The notes under the pieces are model-generated. The model was given only the letters and a program-made list of their open reading frames with translations. It ran no database searches and was not told the DNA's origin. DNA of 34,381 nt from the NCBI GenBank assembly GCA_900470445.1, contig UCAU01000031.1, positions 22,453 to 56,833 of the forward strand, written 5' to 3'. Position numbers and translations under genes: made by a program. This DNA comes from Hyphomicrobiales bacterium. GTDB taxonomy: Bacteria; Pseudomonadota; Alphaproteobacteria; Rhizobiales; Devosiaceae. Of this stretch, positions 5,676 to 14,078 are shown piece after piece. Position 1 is the first letter of the stretch, and every line of letters begins with the position of its first letter.

Positions 5676-6149
5676 CTAGATGTACTGAATCTTGACGATC
5701 TCGTAGCTGCGGGACCCACCGGGGGCCGAAACTTCGAACGAATCGCCTTCTTCCTTGCCGATCATGGCGCGGGCAATCGGCGAGGAAATCGATACGCGTC
5801 CGCCAGTGGCGTCGGCCTCGGGATCGCCCACGACCTGATAGGTCTTTTCTTCTTCGGTATCCTCATCGAGGAAGGTCACCGTGGCGCCGAATTTCACGCT
5901 GGCGCCGGAGAGCTTGGTCACATCGATGATGTCGGCCAAGGCCAGAATCGATTCCAGTTCCTGGATGCGGCCTTCATTGAGGCTCTGCTGTTCCTTGGCG
6001 GCGGAATATTCGGCGTTTTCCGACAGGTCCCCATGGGCGCGTGCTTCGGCGATCGCCTCAATGATGCGACGGCGCTCAGTTGCAGTACGGTGCTCATATT
6101 CGGCGGTCAGAGCCTTGTGGCCTCCGACCGTCATCGGGATCTTGTCCAT
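5676..6149 (-). CDS. greA: Transcription elongation factor GreA
   Basis: A complete 157-residue GreA, which rescues backtracked RNA polymerase by stimulating cleavage of the transcript's 3' end. The N-terminal coiled coil (about 1-75) carries the acidic tip GDLSENAEY, with Asp41 and Glu44 in the catalytic positions. The C-terminal FKBP-like domain includes the [20 protein letters not shown] stretch. GreA, trxB and lsrB lie in a row on the minus strand. The 226-base gap before trxB suggests a separate promoter. Confidence 0.95.
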   Translation of the reverse strand: MDKIPMTVGGHKALTAEYEHRTATERRRIIEAIAEARAHGDLSENAEYSAAKEQQSLNEGRIQELESILALADIIDVTKLSGASVKFGATVTFLDEDTEEEKTYQVVGDPEADATGGRVSISSPIARAMIGKEEGDSFEVSAPGGSRSYEIVKIQYI

Positions 6150-6346
6150 TCGTCGCCTCCATTCGGCACGGCAAAAACGTCAAACTCCCCAGCGAAACCC
6201 GGCGTGTGCATCACGATAAGTTTTGGGGGAGATAGGTTCAAATTGCCCGCCCGCCGCGTTGCGGTCAAGCGGGTCTGCATAATGAAGATGGTTATCTCCA
6301 CATGCCCATTCAAGATTTAGCGCATTTGCGAACGAAAGGCCCAAGG

Positions 6347-7489
6347 ATGTTTCATCTTTCTCCCTCTCGCCTGCCTGTTTTGACCGGCACTGCTTTGGCC
6401 CTGCTGCTGGCGGCGCCTGTATCGGCACAAACCATCGAGACGTCGGCGGGGCCGCTGACCGCGACGGTCATCGCCGAAGGGCTCGAACATCCCTGGGCCA
6501 TGGGCTTCCTGCCCGATGGCCGCATGCTGGTGACCGAGCGCAGCGGGCAATTGCGCGTGGTGGATCAGGATGGTGCCGTGGGCGCGCCGATCGAAGGCGT
6601 GCCTGAGGTGGTGGCGCGGGGGCAGGGCGGCTTGCTCGACGTGGCGCTGGCGCCGGACTTCGCCGAAAGCGGGCGGATTTATCTCAGCTTTTCCGAAGCG
6701 GGCGAGGGCGGGCAGGGCACGGCAGTGCTCTCGGCGAGGCTGGCGCTGGAGGGCGATAGCGGCTCGCTCAGCGAGCAGAATGTGATTTTCCGCATGAACA
6801 AATTCACCGGCACAGACCGGCACTATGGTTCGCGCATCGTCATCGGCCAGGACGGCAATCTGTTCGTGACGCTGGGCGAGCGGGGCGAGGCCGAACGGGC
6901 GCAGGACATGGCCGACCTGGCGGGCGCCGTGGTGCGGATTGCGCCGGACGGCTCGATCCCGGCGGACAATCCACAGCTTGAGGGCTGGGCCGCCGAATTG
7001 TGGAGTAAGGGGCATCGCAATCCGCAGGGCGCAACGCTGCGCCAGAGCGATGGCGCGCTGTTCACCGTCGAGCATGGCGCGCGCGGCGGCGACGAGATCA
7101 ACATGCCGCAGGCCGGACGCAATTATGGCTGGCCGGTCATTACCTATGGCGTGGATTATTCCGGCGCGCCGATTGGCGAGGGCACCGAACAGGAGGGCAT
7201 GGAGCAGCCGCTGCATTATTGGGACCCCTCCATCTCGCCATCGGGCCTGACCTTCTACGACGCCGAGCTGATCGAAGGCTGGCAGGGCGATCTGATCACC
7301 GGCGGCCTCAGCGGTCAGGTGATGGTGCGGCTCGACATGGATGGCGACACGGTCGTCGGCGAGGAGCCCCTGTTCGAGGGGCAACTGGGCCGCATCCGCG
7401 ACGTGCGGGTGGGGCCTGATGGCGCGATCTATGCGCTGACCGATGCGGGCAATGGCCAAGTGATCCGCGTGGCGCCGGAAGGGGTGTAG
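6347..7489 (+). CDS. Periplasmic PQQ-dependent aldose-type dehydrogenase
   Basis: A 380-residue protein of the glucose/sorbosone dehydrogenase family (soluble PQQ sugar dehydrogenase, Asd/YliI-like), a six-bladed beta-propeller. A Sec signal peptide is evident (MFHLSPSRLPVL..., cleavage after VSA). Family landmarks include EHPWAMGFLPDGRMLVTER, the DRHYGSR segment with the expected catalytic His, WSKGHRNPQG, and RDVRVGPDGAIYALTD. It should oxidise aldose sugars in the periplasm with PQQ as cofactor; the substrate is not clear from sequence. I chose the ATG at 6347 because the open frame's earlier start would put 15 hydrophilic residues before the signal peptide and GAAAGG lies upstream here. 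It is divergent from greA. Confidence 0.88.
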   Translation: MFHLSPSRLPVLTGTALALLLAAPVSAQTIETSAGPLTATVIAEGLEHPWAMGFLPDGRMLVTERSGQLRVVDQDGAVGAPIEGVPEVVARGQGGLLDVALAPDFAESGRIYLSFSEAGEGGQGTAVLSARLALEGDSGSLSEQNVIFRMNKFTGTDRHYGSRIVIGQDGNLFVTLGERGEAERAQDMADLAGAVVRIAPDGSIPADNPQLEGWAAELWSKGHRNPQGATLRQSDGALFTVEHGARGGDEINMPQAGRNYGWPVITYGVDYSGAPIGEGTEQEGMEQPLHYWDPSISPSGLTFYDAELIEGWQGDLITGGLSGQVMVRLDMDGDTVVGEEPLFEGQLGRIRDVRVGPDGAIYALTDAGNGQVIRVAPEGV

Positions 7490-7507
7490 GTCGCCCCTCT
7501 GCCTGAG

Positions 7508-7600
7508 AGACCTCATGGTGAGCTTGTCGAACCACGAGGTCGCGCGAGTGGAGGCTTGGGTGCCACGACCTCGTCCTTCGACAGGCTCAGGATGAGGTCT
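7508..7600. repeat. Inverted pair of the ACCTCGTGGTTCGAC palindrome family
   Basis: Copy one (7508-7541) reads AGACCTCATGGTGAGCTTGT onward. Copy two (7567-7600) is in the opposite orientation (ACCTCGTCCTTCGACAGGCT onward). The pair lies between the sugar dehydrogenase and the cold-shock gene terminator and could form a long stem in RNA. Confidence 0.7.
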
Positions 7601-7640
7601 ACTGAGGCGTGATCAGCAGCACCCCCCCCACAAACAAAAA

Positions 7641-7663
7641 GGGCGCATCCCCTCGATGCGCCC
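7641..7663 (-). terminator. Intrinsic terminator of the cold-shock gene
   Basis: GGGCGCATC and GATGCGCCC pair around a short loop on the minus strand, followed by TTTTTGTTTG (7631-7640). Confidence 0.9.
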
Positions 7664-7691
7664 TTCATTGATTTGCTGAAGCTAGATTAGA

Positions 7692-7901
7692 TCAGGAGGC
7701 TGTCAGATTGTCGGCGGCGGATTTGCCGGTCCGCTTGTCCTTGACGATCTCGTAATTGACCTTTTGGCCCTCATCCAGGCCATTCAGGCCCGAGCGCTGG
7801 ACAGCGGAAATGTGGACGAACACGTCCGCCCCGCCTTCGTCCGGCTGAATGAAGCCATATCCCTTTTGGCCGTTGAACCACTTTACAGTGCCGGTTGCCA
7901 T
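7692..7901 (-). CDS. Cold-shock-domain protein (CspA family)
   Basis: A 69-residue single OB-fold RNA/DNA-binding protein. RNP1 (KGYGFI) and RNP2 (VFVHIS) are intact, along with the family opening ATGTVKWFN. It acts as an RNA chaperone in the cytoplasm. The start at 7901 has GAGGGAAA upstream; the open frame runs 16 codons further but that part does not fit the family. It has its own terminator. Several csp paralogues are usual, so I give no paralogue symbol. Confidence 0.93.
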   Translation of the reverse strand: MATGTVKWFNGQKGYGFIQPDEGGADVFVHISAVQRSGLNGLDEGQKVNYEIVKDKRTGKSAADNLTAS

Positions 7902-7949
7902 GATGCGCGTTTCCCTCGTGCAATCGCTGCGGTAGACGGTCCCAGTCAT

Positions 7950-8411
7950 GATGACCAGGACTTGATGATATCGAAATATCGGAAAGTGACGTCAGCTTGC
8001 GCGAATGGTATTCGCAGGATCAGATCGGTCGGCCGCAATATTCGATCCAATGAGCTTAGCCCCAAAAAAAGCGGCGTTCAATAATTTGTTTACACATGAC
8101 AAAGCGCCCGGCCAATCTGCTGATTTGCCGGGGGAAAGCTGAGTTCCGTCAAGTATTTGCGCCAGGTCTTGGGGAACCCGGTGCGGACACGCGATGAGCC
8201 TGCGGCCAAAGGCATCCTGTCGCCGATCGGATGCGAACAATGCGACTGGGACCAAGGCATACTACGCCAATTGCAGGCATTGGCTACCGCGCTCTTGGTC
8301 GCACCCCAGCTATGCAGTGCAAAAGAGCTGCTTGATTTCGGCCCGGATTTGCTGCAAATCCCCGGCTCGCCGGGCCAACGGGACCGGTAGCCCTCCAGAG
8401 ATCACCTCGTC
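7950..8411. other. 462-base interval without a convincing gene
   Basis: Small open frames on both strands here (for example 8157-8390 and 8194-8415 on plus) lack ribosome sites and look compositional. The left part would hold the promoter and leader of the cold-shock gene (minus) and the right part the promoter of the methyltransferase (plus). A GCGAATGGTATTCGC palindrome is at 8000-8014. I see no RNA gene. Confidence 0.4.
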
Positions 8412-9410
8412 TTGACCAAGGCGTTTCATTCTTCCGGCGATGTCATCGCCGACCGTCGTGCCGGCTATGCCAAGATGCTGGCCGAGGGCGGGGATCATGC
8501 TGCCGCGGCCGATCTGATGGCGCAGGCGCTCGAGTTGACACCCCAATGGGCGGCCGGCTGGGAATTGCTGGGCAATTACAGCGAGAAGGCAGGCGATATT
8601 TCTGGCGCCATTTCGGCCTGGCGGCATCTTGAAGCGCTGGACGATGATGGCCTGTTCGGTGCGGGCCTGAAACTGGCGGCCCATGGCGCGGCCAGCGCCA
8701 GCGAAGGCACCGCGGTCAGCTATGTCGAGGCGCTGTTCGACCAATATGCGCCGCGCTTTGAAAGCGCCTTGTTGCAAAATCTGGGCTATCAGGTGCCGGC
8801 GCTGCTCGACGCCATGCTGGTCGCGGAAATGGGGCGGCTCAATGTCGAGCATTTCGCCCGCGCCATCGACCTGGGCTGCGGCACCGGCCTGATGGGCGAG
8901 CGGGTGCGGGCCAAGGTTTCCTATCTCGAAGGCGTCGACCTCAGCGCCGCGATGATTGCCGAGACCGGCAAGAAGGGCATTTACGATCGCCTCGACAAGG
9001 CTGAGCTGGTCGCCGCATTGGCGGGCCGGGTGGCCGAAGCGGATCTCGTGACCGCTGCCGATGTGTTCATCTATTGCGGTGCGCTGCCGCCGGTTTTGTC
9101 CGCCGTGGTACCGGCCATGCTGCCCGGTGGTCTGCTGGCATTTTCGCTCGAAGCCCATGACGGCGAGGAGGCGGTGTTCCTGCGGCCATCGCTGCGCTAT
9201 GCCCATGGCGTTGCTGCTACGCGGCAGGCTTTGCTCGATGCGGGGCTCGAGGTGCTGCGGTTCGAAAAGGCGACGTTGCGGCAGGATCGGGGAGCGCCCA
9301 TCGAGGGTATCCTGGTTTTAGCGCGCAAGCCCGTCAACGTTAACAGTCTGCTAACGTTAGATGACGAGATGGTAGCCGAATTTGTCGTCTCCGGCGTCGC
9401 TGCGGCCTAG
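8412..9410 (+). CDS. SAM-dependent methyltransferase with N-terminal TPR-like helices
   Basis: A 332-residue class I methyltransferase. The N-terminal 80 residues form TPR-like helical pairs (AAADLMAQALELTPQWAAGW, GDISGAISAWRHLEALDDDG). The SAM-binding motif I is AIDLGCGTG (about 151-159), followed by an acidic LEGVDLSAAMI as motif II. The target is unknown; proteins of this layout are usually annotated only as methyltransferase-domain proteins. The start is uncertain: TTG at 8412 is the first start after an in-frame stop at 8388 and has only a poor ribosome site. The coding part near its 3' end includes an AACGTTA...TAACGTT inverted repeat. No operon partner. Confidence 0.8.
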   Translation: MTKAFHSSGDVIADRRAGYAKMLAEGGDHAAAADLMAQALELTPQWAAGWELLGNYSEKAGDISGAISAWRHLEALDDDGLFGAGLKLAAHGAASASEGTAVSYVEALFDQYAPRFESALLQNLGYQVPALLDAMLVAEMGRLNVEHFARAIDLGCGTGLMGERVRAKVSYLEGVDLSAAMIAETGKKGIYDRLDKAELVAALAGRVAEADLVTAADVFIYCGALPPVLSAVVPAMLPGGLLAFSLEAHDGEEAVFLRPSLRYAHGVAATRQALLDAGLEVLRFEKATLRQDRGAPIEGILVLARKPVNVNSLLTLDDEMVAEFVVSGVAAA

Positions 9411-9473
9411 CCCGCCATAGTCGCGCCCCGTTTGGCGCTTTGGGTCCCCGCCAGCACAACAAGCGGGACTTTT

Positions 9474-10667
9474 ATGAAAATTGCAGCAAAGGCGGGCCTC
9501 GTGCTCGCATTGTTCCTGGCCAGCTTTCCGGCGCTGGCGGGCGATACGATCGGCTTCTGGGACACCCAGCGCAAAGGCAGTAACTTCTTTTCCGTCAAGC
9601 CTTTAGCCGAACGCTTTGCCGAGGCGCATGCCGCCGGCATTCAATGGGGCCGCCTGGCCTATGACAAGTGGGACGCCACCGAGCGCGACTTCCTGATCGG
9701 GGATGCCGATCACTATGACGGGCTGGTGCAGCCGGACCTGGCGCGGCTCAAGCAAGTGCTTGGAATGGCTCACGATTCCGGGGTCGATATGGTCATCGCG
9801 CCGCTCAGCCTGCCCGGCATGCGCTGGAGCCAGAACAATGGCGACAAGTTCGATAGCCGCATCTGGGAGGACAAGGCCTATTGGCAGCAGACGGCCGATT
9901 TCTGGCGCGATCTGGCCGCTGAGCTCAAGGATAATCCGGGCGTGCTGGCCTATAATATCGTCAATGAACCGGCGCCGGAACGCGGCACGGGTTCGGCGGA
10001 AAACACCGCGCCGGGCGACGTTTCGAGCCACATCGCCTTTGCCGAGGCCAACAAAGGTACGGCGCGCGACCTGCCGGCATTTTACGAAATGGTCATCGCC
10101 GCTATCCGCTCGGTCGATCCCGATACGCCGATCATGGTCGATGCCGGCTGGTACGCGAATGCCGGGGCGTTCAGCGGCTGGCCTGATAGGCTGAGCGACG
10201 ACAAAGTGCTCTACGCCTTCCACATGTACGAGCCGTACAACTTTACCGCCGGCAAGAATTTCCGCGACAAGCTGGGCTACGTCTATCCCGGCACGGTGCC
10301 GTTCGGGACGGGCGAGGTGGCCTGGAACGCCAGCACAATCAATGCCTTCCTGCAGCCGGTCTATGATTGGGCGGACAAGCAGGCCATCCCCGCCAACCGC
10401 ATTGTGGCTGCCGAATTTGGCTGTATGCGGCGCAATGAGGGCTGCGCTGATTACCTGACCGACGTGATGGCCAATCTCAACGCGCATGACATTCACTGGG
10501 CCTTCTATTCGTTCCGCGAGGATGAATATGACGGGTTCGACTATGAGCTGGGCAGCGACGCGCTGGGCTGGAAATATTGGGAAGCCGTGGAAAAGGGGCA
10601 GACGCCCGTCATGCCCTACAAGCCCAATCCGCTATGGGATGCCATTCAGGCAGGGTTGCACGAGTAG
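9474..10667 (+). CDS. Secreted glycoside hydrolase family 5-type glycosidase
   Basis: A 397-residue protein with a clear Sec signal peptide (MKIAAKAGLVLALFLASFPA, cleavage after ALA). The GH5 (clan GH-A) catalytic pair is visible: acid/base Glu165 in YNIVNEP and nucleophile Glu314 in VAAEFGC. YAFHMYEPYNFT supplies the conserved His/Tyr between them. It should cleave a beta-linked polysaccharide or oligosaccharide outside the cytoplasm; cellulase, mannanase or other specificity cannot be told. No carbohydrate-binding module or cell-wall anchor is present. I chose the ATG at 9474 because an earlier start would place 14 residues before the signal peptide. No polysaccharide-use genes surround it. 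Confidence 0.85.
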   Translation: MKIAAKAGLVLALFLASFPALAGDTIGFWDTQRKGSNFFSVKPLAERFAEAHAAGIQWGRLAYDKWDATERDFLIGDADHYDGLVQPDLARLKQVLGMAHDSGVDMVIAPLSLPGMRWSQNNGDKFDSRIWEDKAYWQQTADFWRDLAAELKDNPGVLAYNIVNEPAPERGTGSAENTAPGDVSSHIAFAEANKGTARDLPAFYEMVIAAIRSVDPDTPIMVDAGWYANAGAFSGWPDRLSDDKVLYAFHMYEPYNFTAGKNFRDKLGYVYPGTVPFGTGEVAWNASTINAFLQPVYDWADKQAIPANRIVAAEFGCMRRNEGCADYLTDVMANLNAHDIHWAFYSFREDEYDGFDYELGSDALGWKYWEAVEKGQTPVMPYKPNPLWDAIQAGLHE

Positions 10668-10688
10668 GGGGCTGACAAGCCGGCTGCG

Positions 10689-10721
10689 CCTCAATAGACC
10701 TCATGGCGAAGTCTATTGAGG
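10689..10721 (+). promoter_or_regulatory. Hairpin covering the ltaE ribosome-binding site
   Basis: CCTCAATAGAC and GTCTATTGAGG pair perfectly over 11 bp around an 11-base loop. The downstream arm ends in TTGAGG, 7 bases before the ltaE ATG, so the hairpin hides the likely ribosome site. The loop and flanks resemble a worn copy of the dispersed GACCTCATGG repeat. It may also end the GH5 transcript. Confidence 0.5.
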
Positions 10722-10728
10722 TTGCCGC

Positions 10729-11745
10729 ATGAACGCCATTCGCTACGATTTCCGCTCCGACACTGTCACAAGGCCCTCCGCTGCAATGCGGGCGGCCATG
10801 GTTGAGGCTGAGGTGGGCGATGATGTGTTTGGCGACGATCCCACAGTCAGCCGGCTTGAGCAGCGGATGGCGGCGACGCTGGGCAAGGACGCGGCGCTGT
10901 TTGTGCCGTCGGGGACGCAGTCCAATCTACTGGCGCTGATGAGCCATTGTGGGCGCGGCGACGAGTTCATTGCCGGGCAGAATGCCCATTGCTACCGCTG
11001 GGAAGCCGGTGGCGCGGCCGTGCTCGGCTCGATCCAGCCGCAGCCGATTGCGCACCAGCCTGATGGCACGCTGGCGCTGGGCGATATCGAGGCGGCGATC
11101 AAGGTGGACGATAGCCACTTTGCCACGACGCGGGTGATTGCGCTGGAAAACACCCATGGCGGGCAGATCCTGCCGGTGGCGTATATGGTCGCGGTGGCCG
11201 AGCTGGCGCGGCGGCATGGGCTGGGGCTGCATCTCGATGGTGCGCGGGCGTTCAATGCCAGCGTGGCGCTGGGCCTGGATATCAAGGATTTTGTCGCTGA
11301 TTTCGATACGGTTTCGATCTGCCTGTCCAAGGGCTTGGGCGCGCCGGTGGGATCAGTGTTGGTCGGGCGGGCCGATCTGATCGAGACGGCGCGGCGCAAT
11401 CGCAAAATGCTGGGTGGCGGCATGCGCCAGTCGGGGATTTTGGCGGCGGCGGGGCTATATGCGCTGGAGCATAATGTGGCTCGCCTGGCCGATGATCATC
11501 GCCGCGCGAAGCGACTGGCCGAGGGGCTGGCGGCCTTTGACCAGCTCAATGTGACCCAGCCGCATACCAATATCATCTTCCTCAATTGCGAGGCGGAACT
11601 GGGAGAGCGGTTCAATACGTTTCTGGCTGAGCGCGGGATCGGGACCACCGGCCGCTATGGCCAGCAGCGCTGGGTGACGCATCTCGATGTCGATGACGAG
11701 GCTATCGAAGGCGCGCTGACCGAAGTGGCGGAATTTTTCCGCTAA
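10729..11745 (+). CDS. ltaE: Low-specificity L-threonine aldolase
   Basis: A 338-residue PLP-dependent fold-type I enzyme that cleaves L-threonine or L-allo-threonine to glycine and acetaldehyde. Family features include the opening RYDFRSDTVTRPS, EVGDDVFGDDPTV, FVPSGTQSN for the phosphate group, HLDGARAFNA with the cofactor-binding Asp, and the Schiff-base lysine in SICLSKGLGAPVG (Lys201). Length is normal. GAGG 7 bases upstream supports the start, though it lies inside a hairpin. Confidence 0.93.
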   Translation: MNAIRYDFRSDTVTRPSAAMRAAMVEAEVGDDVFGDDPTVSRLEQRMAATLGKDAALFVPSGTQSNLLALMSHCGRGDEFIAGQNAHCYRWEAGGAAVLGSIQPQPIAHQPDGTLALGDIEAAIKVDDSHFATTRVIALENTHGGQILPVAYMVAVAELARRHGLGLHLDGARAFNASVALGLDIKDFVADFDTVSICLSKGLGAPVGSVLVGRADLIETARRNRKMLGGGMRQSGILAAAGLYALEHNVARLADDHRRAKRLAEGLAAFDQLNVTQPHTNIIFLNCEAELGERFNTFLAERGIGTTGRYGQQRWVTHLDVDDEAIEGALTEVAEFFR

Positions 11746-11778
11746 TCGGCAAGGGCGGGGGCGCCGCGAAAGCGGCGC

Positions 11779-12273
11779 TTACTTCGAGACCCCTTTGCAG
11801 CCTTCGTAATTGTTAAATACCTGGGTCGGATAGGCGATGCCCACACCGCTGGCGTCGGTGCCAGTGCCCCAATAGGTGACGTTCAAGGCGCCATCGCGCA
11901 GCAAGAAGGTGACGCCGTCTTCGGCTGGGTAGACTTTGCCCAAATCTGGTGAACTCGTCATCGGGCGCAGGATGTCCATGGCAACCTTTGCGGTGATCGG
12001 CGCCGACGCCGCGGTGAGCTTGCCGTCGCAGAACAGAAACACCTTGAAATTCTGGCCGCTGCCCTCGGCGTAAACCATCTCGCTATCGCCATCGGCTTCG
12101 GGGTTGCCCGGCTGGCGGGTCGTGATCGGGCCATAGGCCGCTTCGATCAAGGCTTCCGCTTCGGCTTGAGGCATTTGATCGAGCACTGCCTGGTAGGGGT
12201 TGAAATCCGTGCTCTGGGCCAGGGCTGGCGTGGCAATGGGGGCCGCCAGCAGGATGGTGCAGATGAGCCGCAT
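11779..12273 (-). CDS. Small periplasmic protein of unknown function
   Basis: A 164-residue protein with a Sec signal peptide (MRLICTILLAAPIATPALAQ). The mature part is acidic, with two cysteines (FLFCDGK and YEGCKG) that could form a disulfide. I recognise no domain. I chose the ATG at 12273 from the signal peptide and an upstream GGAGAC; the open frame continues 30 codons further into the intergenic palindrome, which is unlikely to be coding. It is downstream of the acetyltransferase on the same strand. Confidence 0.75.
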   Translation of the reverse strand: MRLICTILLAAPIATPALAQSTDFNPYQAVLDQMPQAEAEALIEAAYGPITTRQPGNPEADGDSEMVYAEGSGQNFKVFLFCDGKLTAASAPITAKVAMDILRPMTSSPDLGKVYPAEDGVTFLLRDGALNVTYWGTGTDASGVGIAYPTQVFNNYEGCKGVSK

Positions 12274-12293
12274 AATGTCTCCGAGAGGAAATG

Positions 12294-12318
12294 CCGGGGA
12301 CCCAAATTGGGTCCCCGG
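12294..12318. terminator. Perfect 25-bp palindrome between two minus-strand genes
   Basis: CCGGGGACCCAA and TTGGGTCCCCGG pair with one base between them. It lies 11 bases beyond the stop of the acetyltransferase gene and 20 bases before the next start. No U-run follows on either strand, so it is a possible but not certain terminator. Confidence 0.45.
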
Positions 12319-12329
12319 TAGGCTTGGCG

Positions 12330-12971
12330 TCAATCCCCCAAAGGCGCGACGACATTGCGCCAATGGGCGTGCAAAGCGGGGATATCGTCGCTGGTCATCA
12401 GCGGCATTGCGGCGAGCAATTGCTCATGGGGCCAGTCCCACCAGGCCATTTCGAGCAGCATGGCAATGTGGTCCTCGCTGAAGCGCTTGCGGATCAGCTT
12501 GGCCGGATTGCCGCCGACAATGGCGTAGGGCTCGACGTCCTTGGTGACGAGCGCCCTTGTGCCGATGACGGCGCCATGCCCGATAGTGATGCCGGGCATG
12601 ATGATGGCTTCGGTGCCGATCCACACGTCATTGCCGATGACGGTGTCGCCGGCTGGAGCGAACGCGTCCGCTGCCGTGCCGAAGCCGGGGATTTCGGGCA
12701 TGTAGTGGAACGGGAAGGAACTGACCCAATCGTAGCGATGGCCTTGATTGCCGGCCATGATGAAGGCGGCGCCCGAGCCGATGGAGCAGAAACTGCCCAC
12801 GATCAGCTTGTCGACGCCGGGCGTGGTCATCAGGAAGCGGGCGCAATCGTCGAAGCTATGGCCGTGGTAATAGCCGGAATAATAGCTGTAGCGGCCCACG
12901 ATGATGTTGGGATTGGTCACCTGCTCATCGAGCCGGATGCCGCTGAAGGCGTCTTTGAAATAGTTGGTCAT
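12330..12971 (-). CDS. CatB/Vat-type hexapeptide O-acetyltransferase
   Basis: A 213-residue left-handed beta-helix acetyltransferase of the xenobiotic acetyltransferase group (CatB/Vat). Typical features are the opening region with [24 protein letters not shown], a candidate catalytic His in [15 protein letters not shown], and the hexapeptide run [20 protein letters not shown] ending [13 protein letters not shown]. Such enzymes transfer acetyl from acetyl-CoA to a hydroxyl group. Chloramphenicol or streptogramin is one possibility, but many chromosomal members have unknown substrates, so resistance should not be assumed. The ribosome site is weak (CAGAGA). Confidence 0.85.
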   Translation of the reverse strand: MTNYFKDAFSGIRLDEQVTNPNIIVGRYSYYSGYYHGHSFDDCARFLMTTPGVDKLIVGSFCSIGSGAAFIMAGNQGHRYDWVSSFPFHYMPEIPGFGTAADAFAPAGDTVIGNDVWIGTEAIIMPGITIGHGAVIGTRALVTKDVEPYAIVGGNPAKLIRKRFSEDHIAMLLEMAWWDWPHEQLLAAMPLMTSDDIPALHAHWRNVVAPLGD

Positions 12972-13002
12972 TTTTGTCTCTGAGGAATGGTGGTTTCTCA
13001 GC

Positions 13003-13086
13003 AGACCTCACCCTGAGCTTGTCGAAGGGCTAGGTCGTGGCGAGATAGTGCCACGACCTCGTGGTTCGACGGGCTCATCATGAGGT
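13003..13086. repeat. Inverted pair of the ACCTCGTGGTTCGAC palindrome family
   Basis: Two copies in opposite orientation: CAGACCTCACCCTGAGCTTG onward (13003-13036) and ACCTCGTGGTTCGACGGGCT onward, ending ATGAGGTCTAC (13051-13086). It fills the gap between the dioxygenase stop and the acetyltransferase gene. Confidence 0.7.
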
Positions 13087-13099
13087 CTACTGGTGGATG

Positions 13100-13900
13100 T
13101 CAGGCGCGGTTGAGCGCCTGGCGGATGGCTGTTTCGACGGGGGAATAGGCGTCGTCGGGTCGGTCCAGCGAGAGTTGTTCGCTGGGCTGGAGCGGTGGCT
13201 GGGCCATGAAGCGTGGTCGCGTTCCCCGGTGCGGCTGGGCCGCGTGGACCAGGAACGGATGGCACAGATAGACTGTGCCGGCTGCGCCGGTCGCCAGGAC
13301 TTCCGGGCAATGGGCCGTGCCGGCAAAACCGTCGGCGGCCAGTTCGCGCAGGCTTAGTCCGGCTTCCCCAGCCGGTTCCAGTTGGCGGGCAATGTCGCGA
13401 TGCGAGCCGACCCGGATACGGGTTGGCGCGTCCAATTCCTCGACATCGGAGAAGAGGAACAGCATCAGCAGGGCCCGATCTTTCGACCTGACATTGACGC
13501 GCCAGGCCAGGAAGTCGGTCGGGTTTTCCTGCCAGCCGAAGCTGACATCGACATGCCAGCCTGCGTCGCCGGGATCATCGGGCGAGGGGAAGCGCACCGG
13601 GAACGTCCCCAGACCTTGCGGCGGTACCCACCTGTCTTTGCCGGCAAGCTGGTCATAAGCGGCATGCAGGAGCGGCGTGTTGGCCGCGGTGCGGAAGGGG
13701 AGGTCGGAATAACCGCCTAGCCGGATCACCGGTTTGGTCCAGGTGGTCGGGTCGTTGGGGTCGCAGCCGGTGTCCCGCCACAGGATGGCGCGGCCCTGGT
13801 CGGCTAGTTCGCGGGAGAAGGCGTTGTCGATGCGGACAAAGCCGTCAGAAATGAAGGCAGCGATTTGCGCTTGGCTAAGCGCAGCAAAATGAGAGGGCAT
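13100..13900 (-). CDS. Phytanoyl-CoA dioxygenase (PhyH)-family protein
   Basis: A 266-residue Fe(II)/2-oxoglutarate-dependent oxygenase. The metal-binding HxD is in GWHVDVSFGW (His116, Asp118). The distal His and the 2-oxoglutarate-binding Arg lie in CHPFLVHAAQPHRGTRPRF (His219; Arg227 or Arg230). Members hydroxylate small molecules; the substrate here is unknown. I chose the ATG at 13900 (MPSHFAALSQ) because family members begin about here. The upstream extension of 27 residues is Pro/Ala/Arg-rich and not family-like. Ribosome site weak. Confidence 0.82.
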   Translation of the reverse strand: MPSHFAALSQAQIAAFISDGFVRIDNAFSRELADQGRAILWRDTGCDPNDPTTWTKPVIRLGGYSDLPFRTAANTPLLHAAYDQLAGKDRWVPPQGLGTFPVRFPSPDDPGDAGWHVDVSFGWQENPTDFLAWRVNVRSKDRALLMLFLFSDVEELDAPTRIRVGSHRDIARQLEPAGEAGLSLRELAADGFAGTAHCPEVLATGAAGTVYLCHPFLVHAAQPHRGTRPRFMAQPPLQPSEQLSLDRPDDAYSPVETAIRQALNRA

Positions 13901-14078
13901 GAGATATGTCCATAAGTTCGCGTGGCCGTCGCAAGGGACAGCCGGATCGAGCGGAAATGCCGCTCGTCGGACGTGCTCCAATGAGCGCCGTTAGGCGTTC
14001 AAGTGCACTGCGAACTTAGTTGCTTCGGACATCATACCGTTTCATCCAGGATAGCCGGCCTCGGTGAGCGAAGTTAAA

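Noticed and set aside
8157..8390. A 77-codon open frame upstream of and in frame with the methyltransferase
   Set aside because: It starts at TTG without a ribosome site, ends at an in-frame stop, and its sequence matches no family I know.
9335..9362. AACGTTA...TAACGTT inverted repeat as a terminator or operator
   Set aside because: It lies inside the methyltransferase reading frame, has a weak AT-rich stem and no U-run.
12330..12971. Calling the hexapeptide acetyltransferase a chloramphenicol-resistance gene
   Set aside because: Many chromosomal CatB-like enzymes have other or unknown substrates and there is no mobile-element context.
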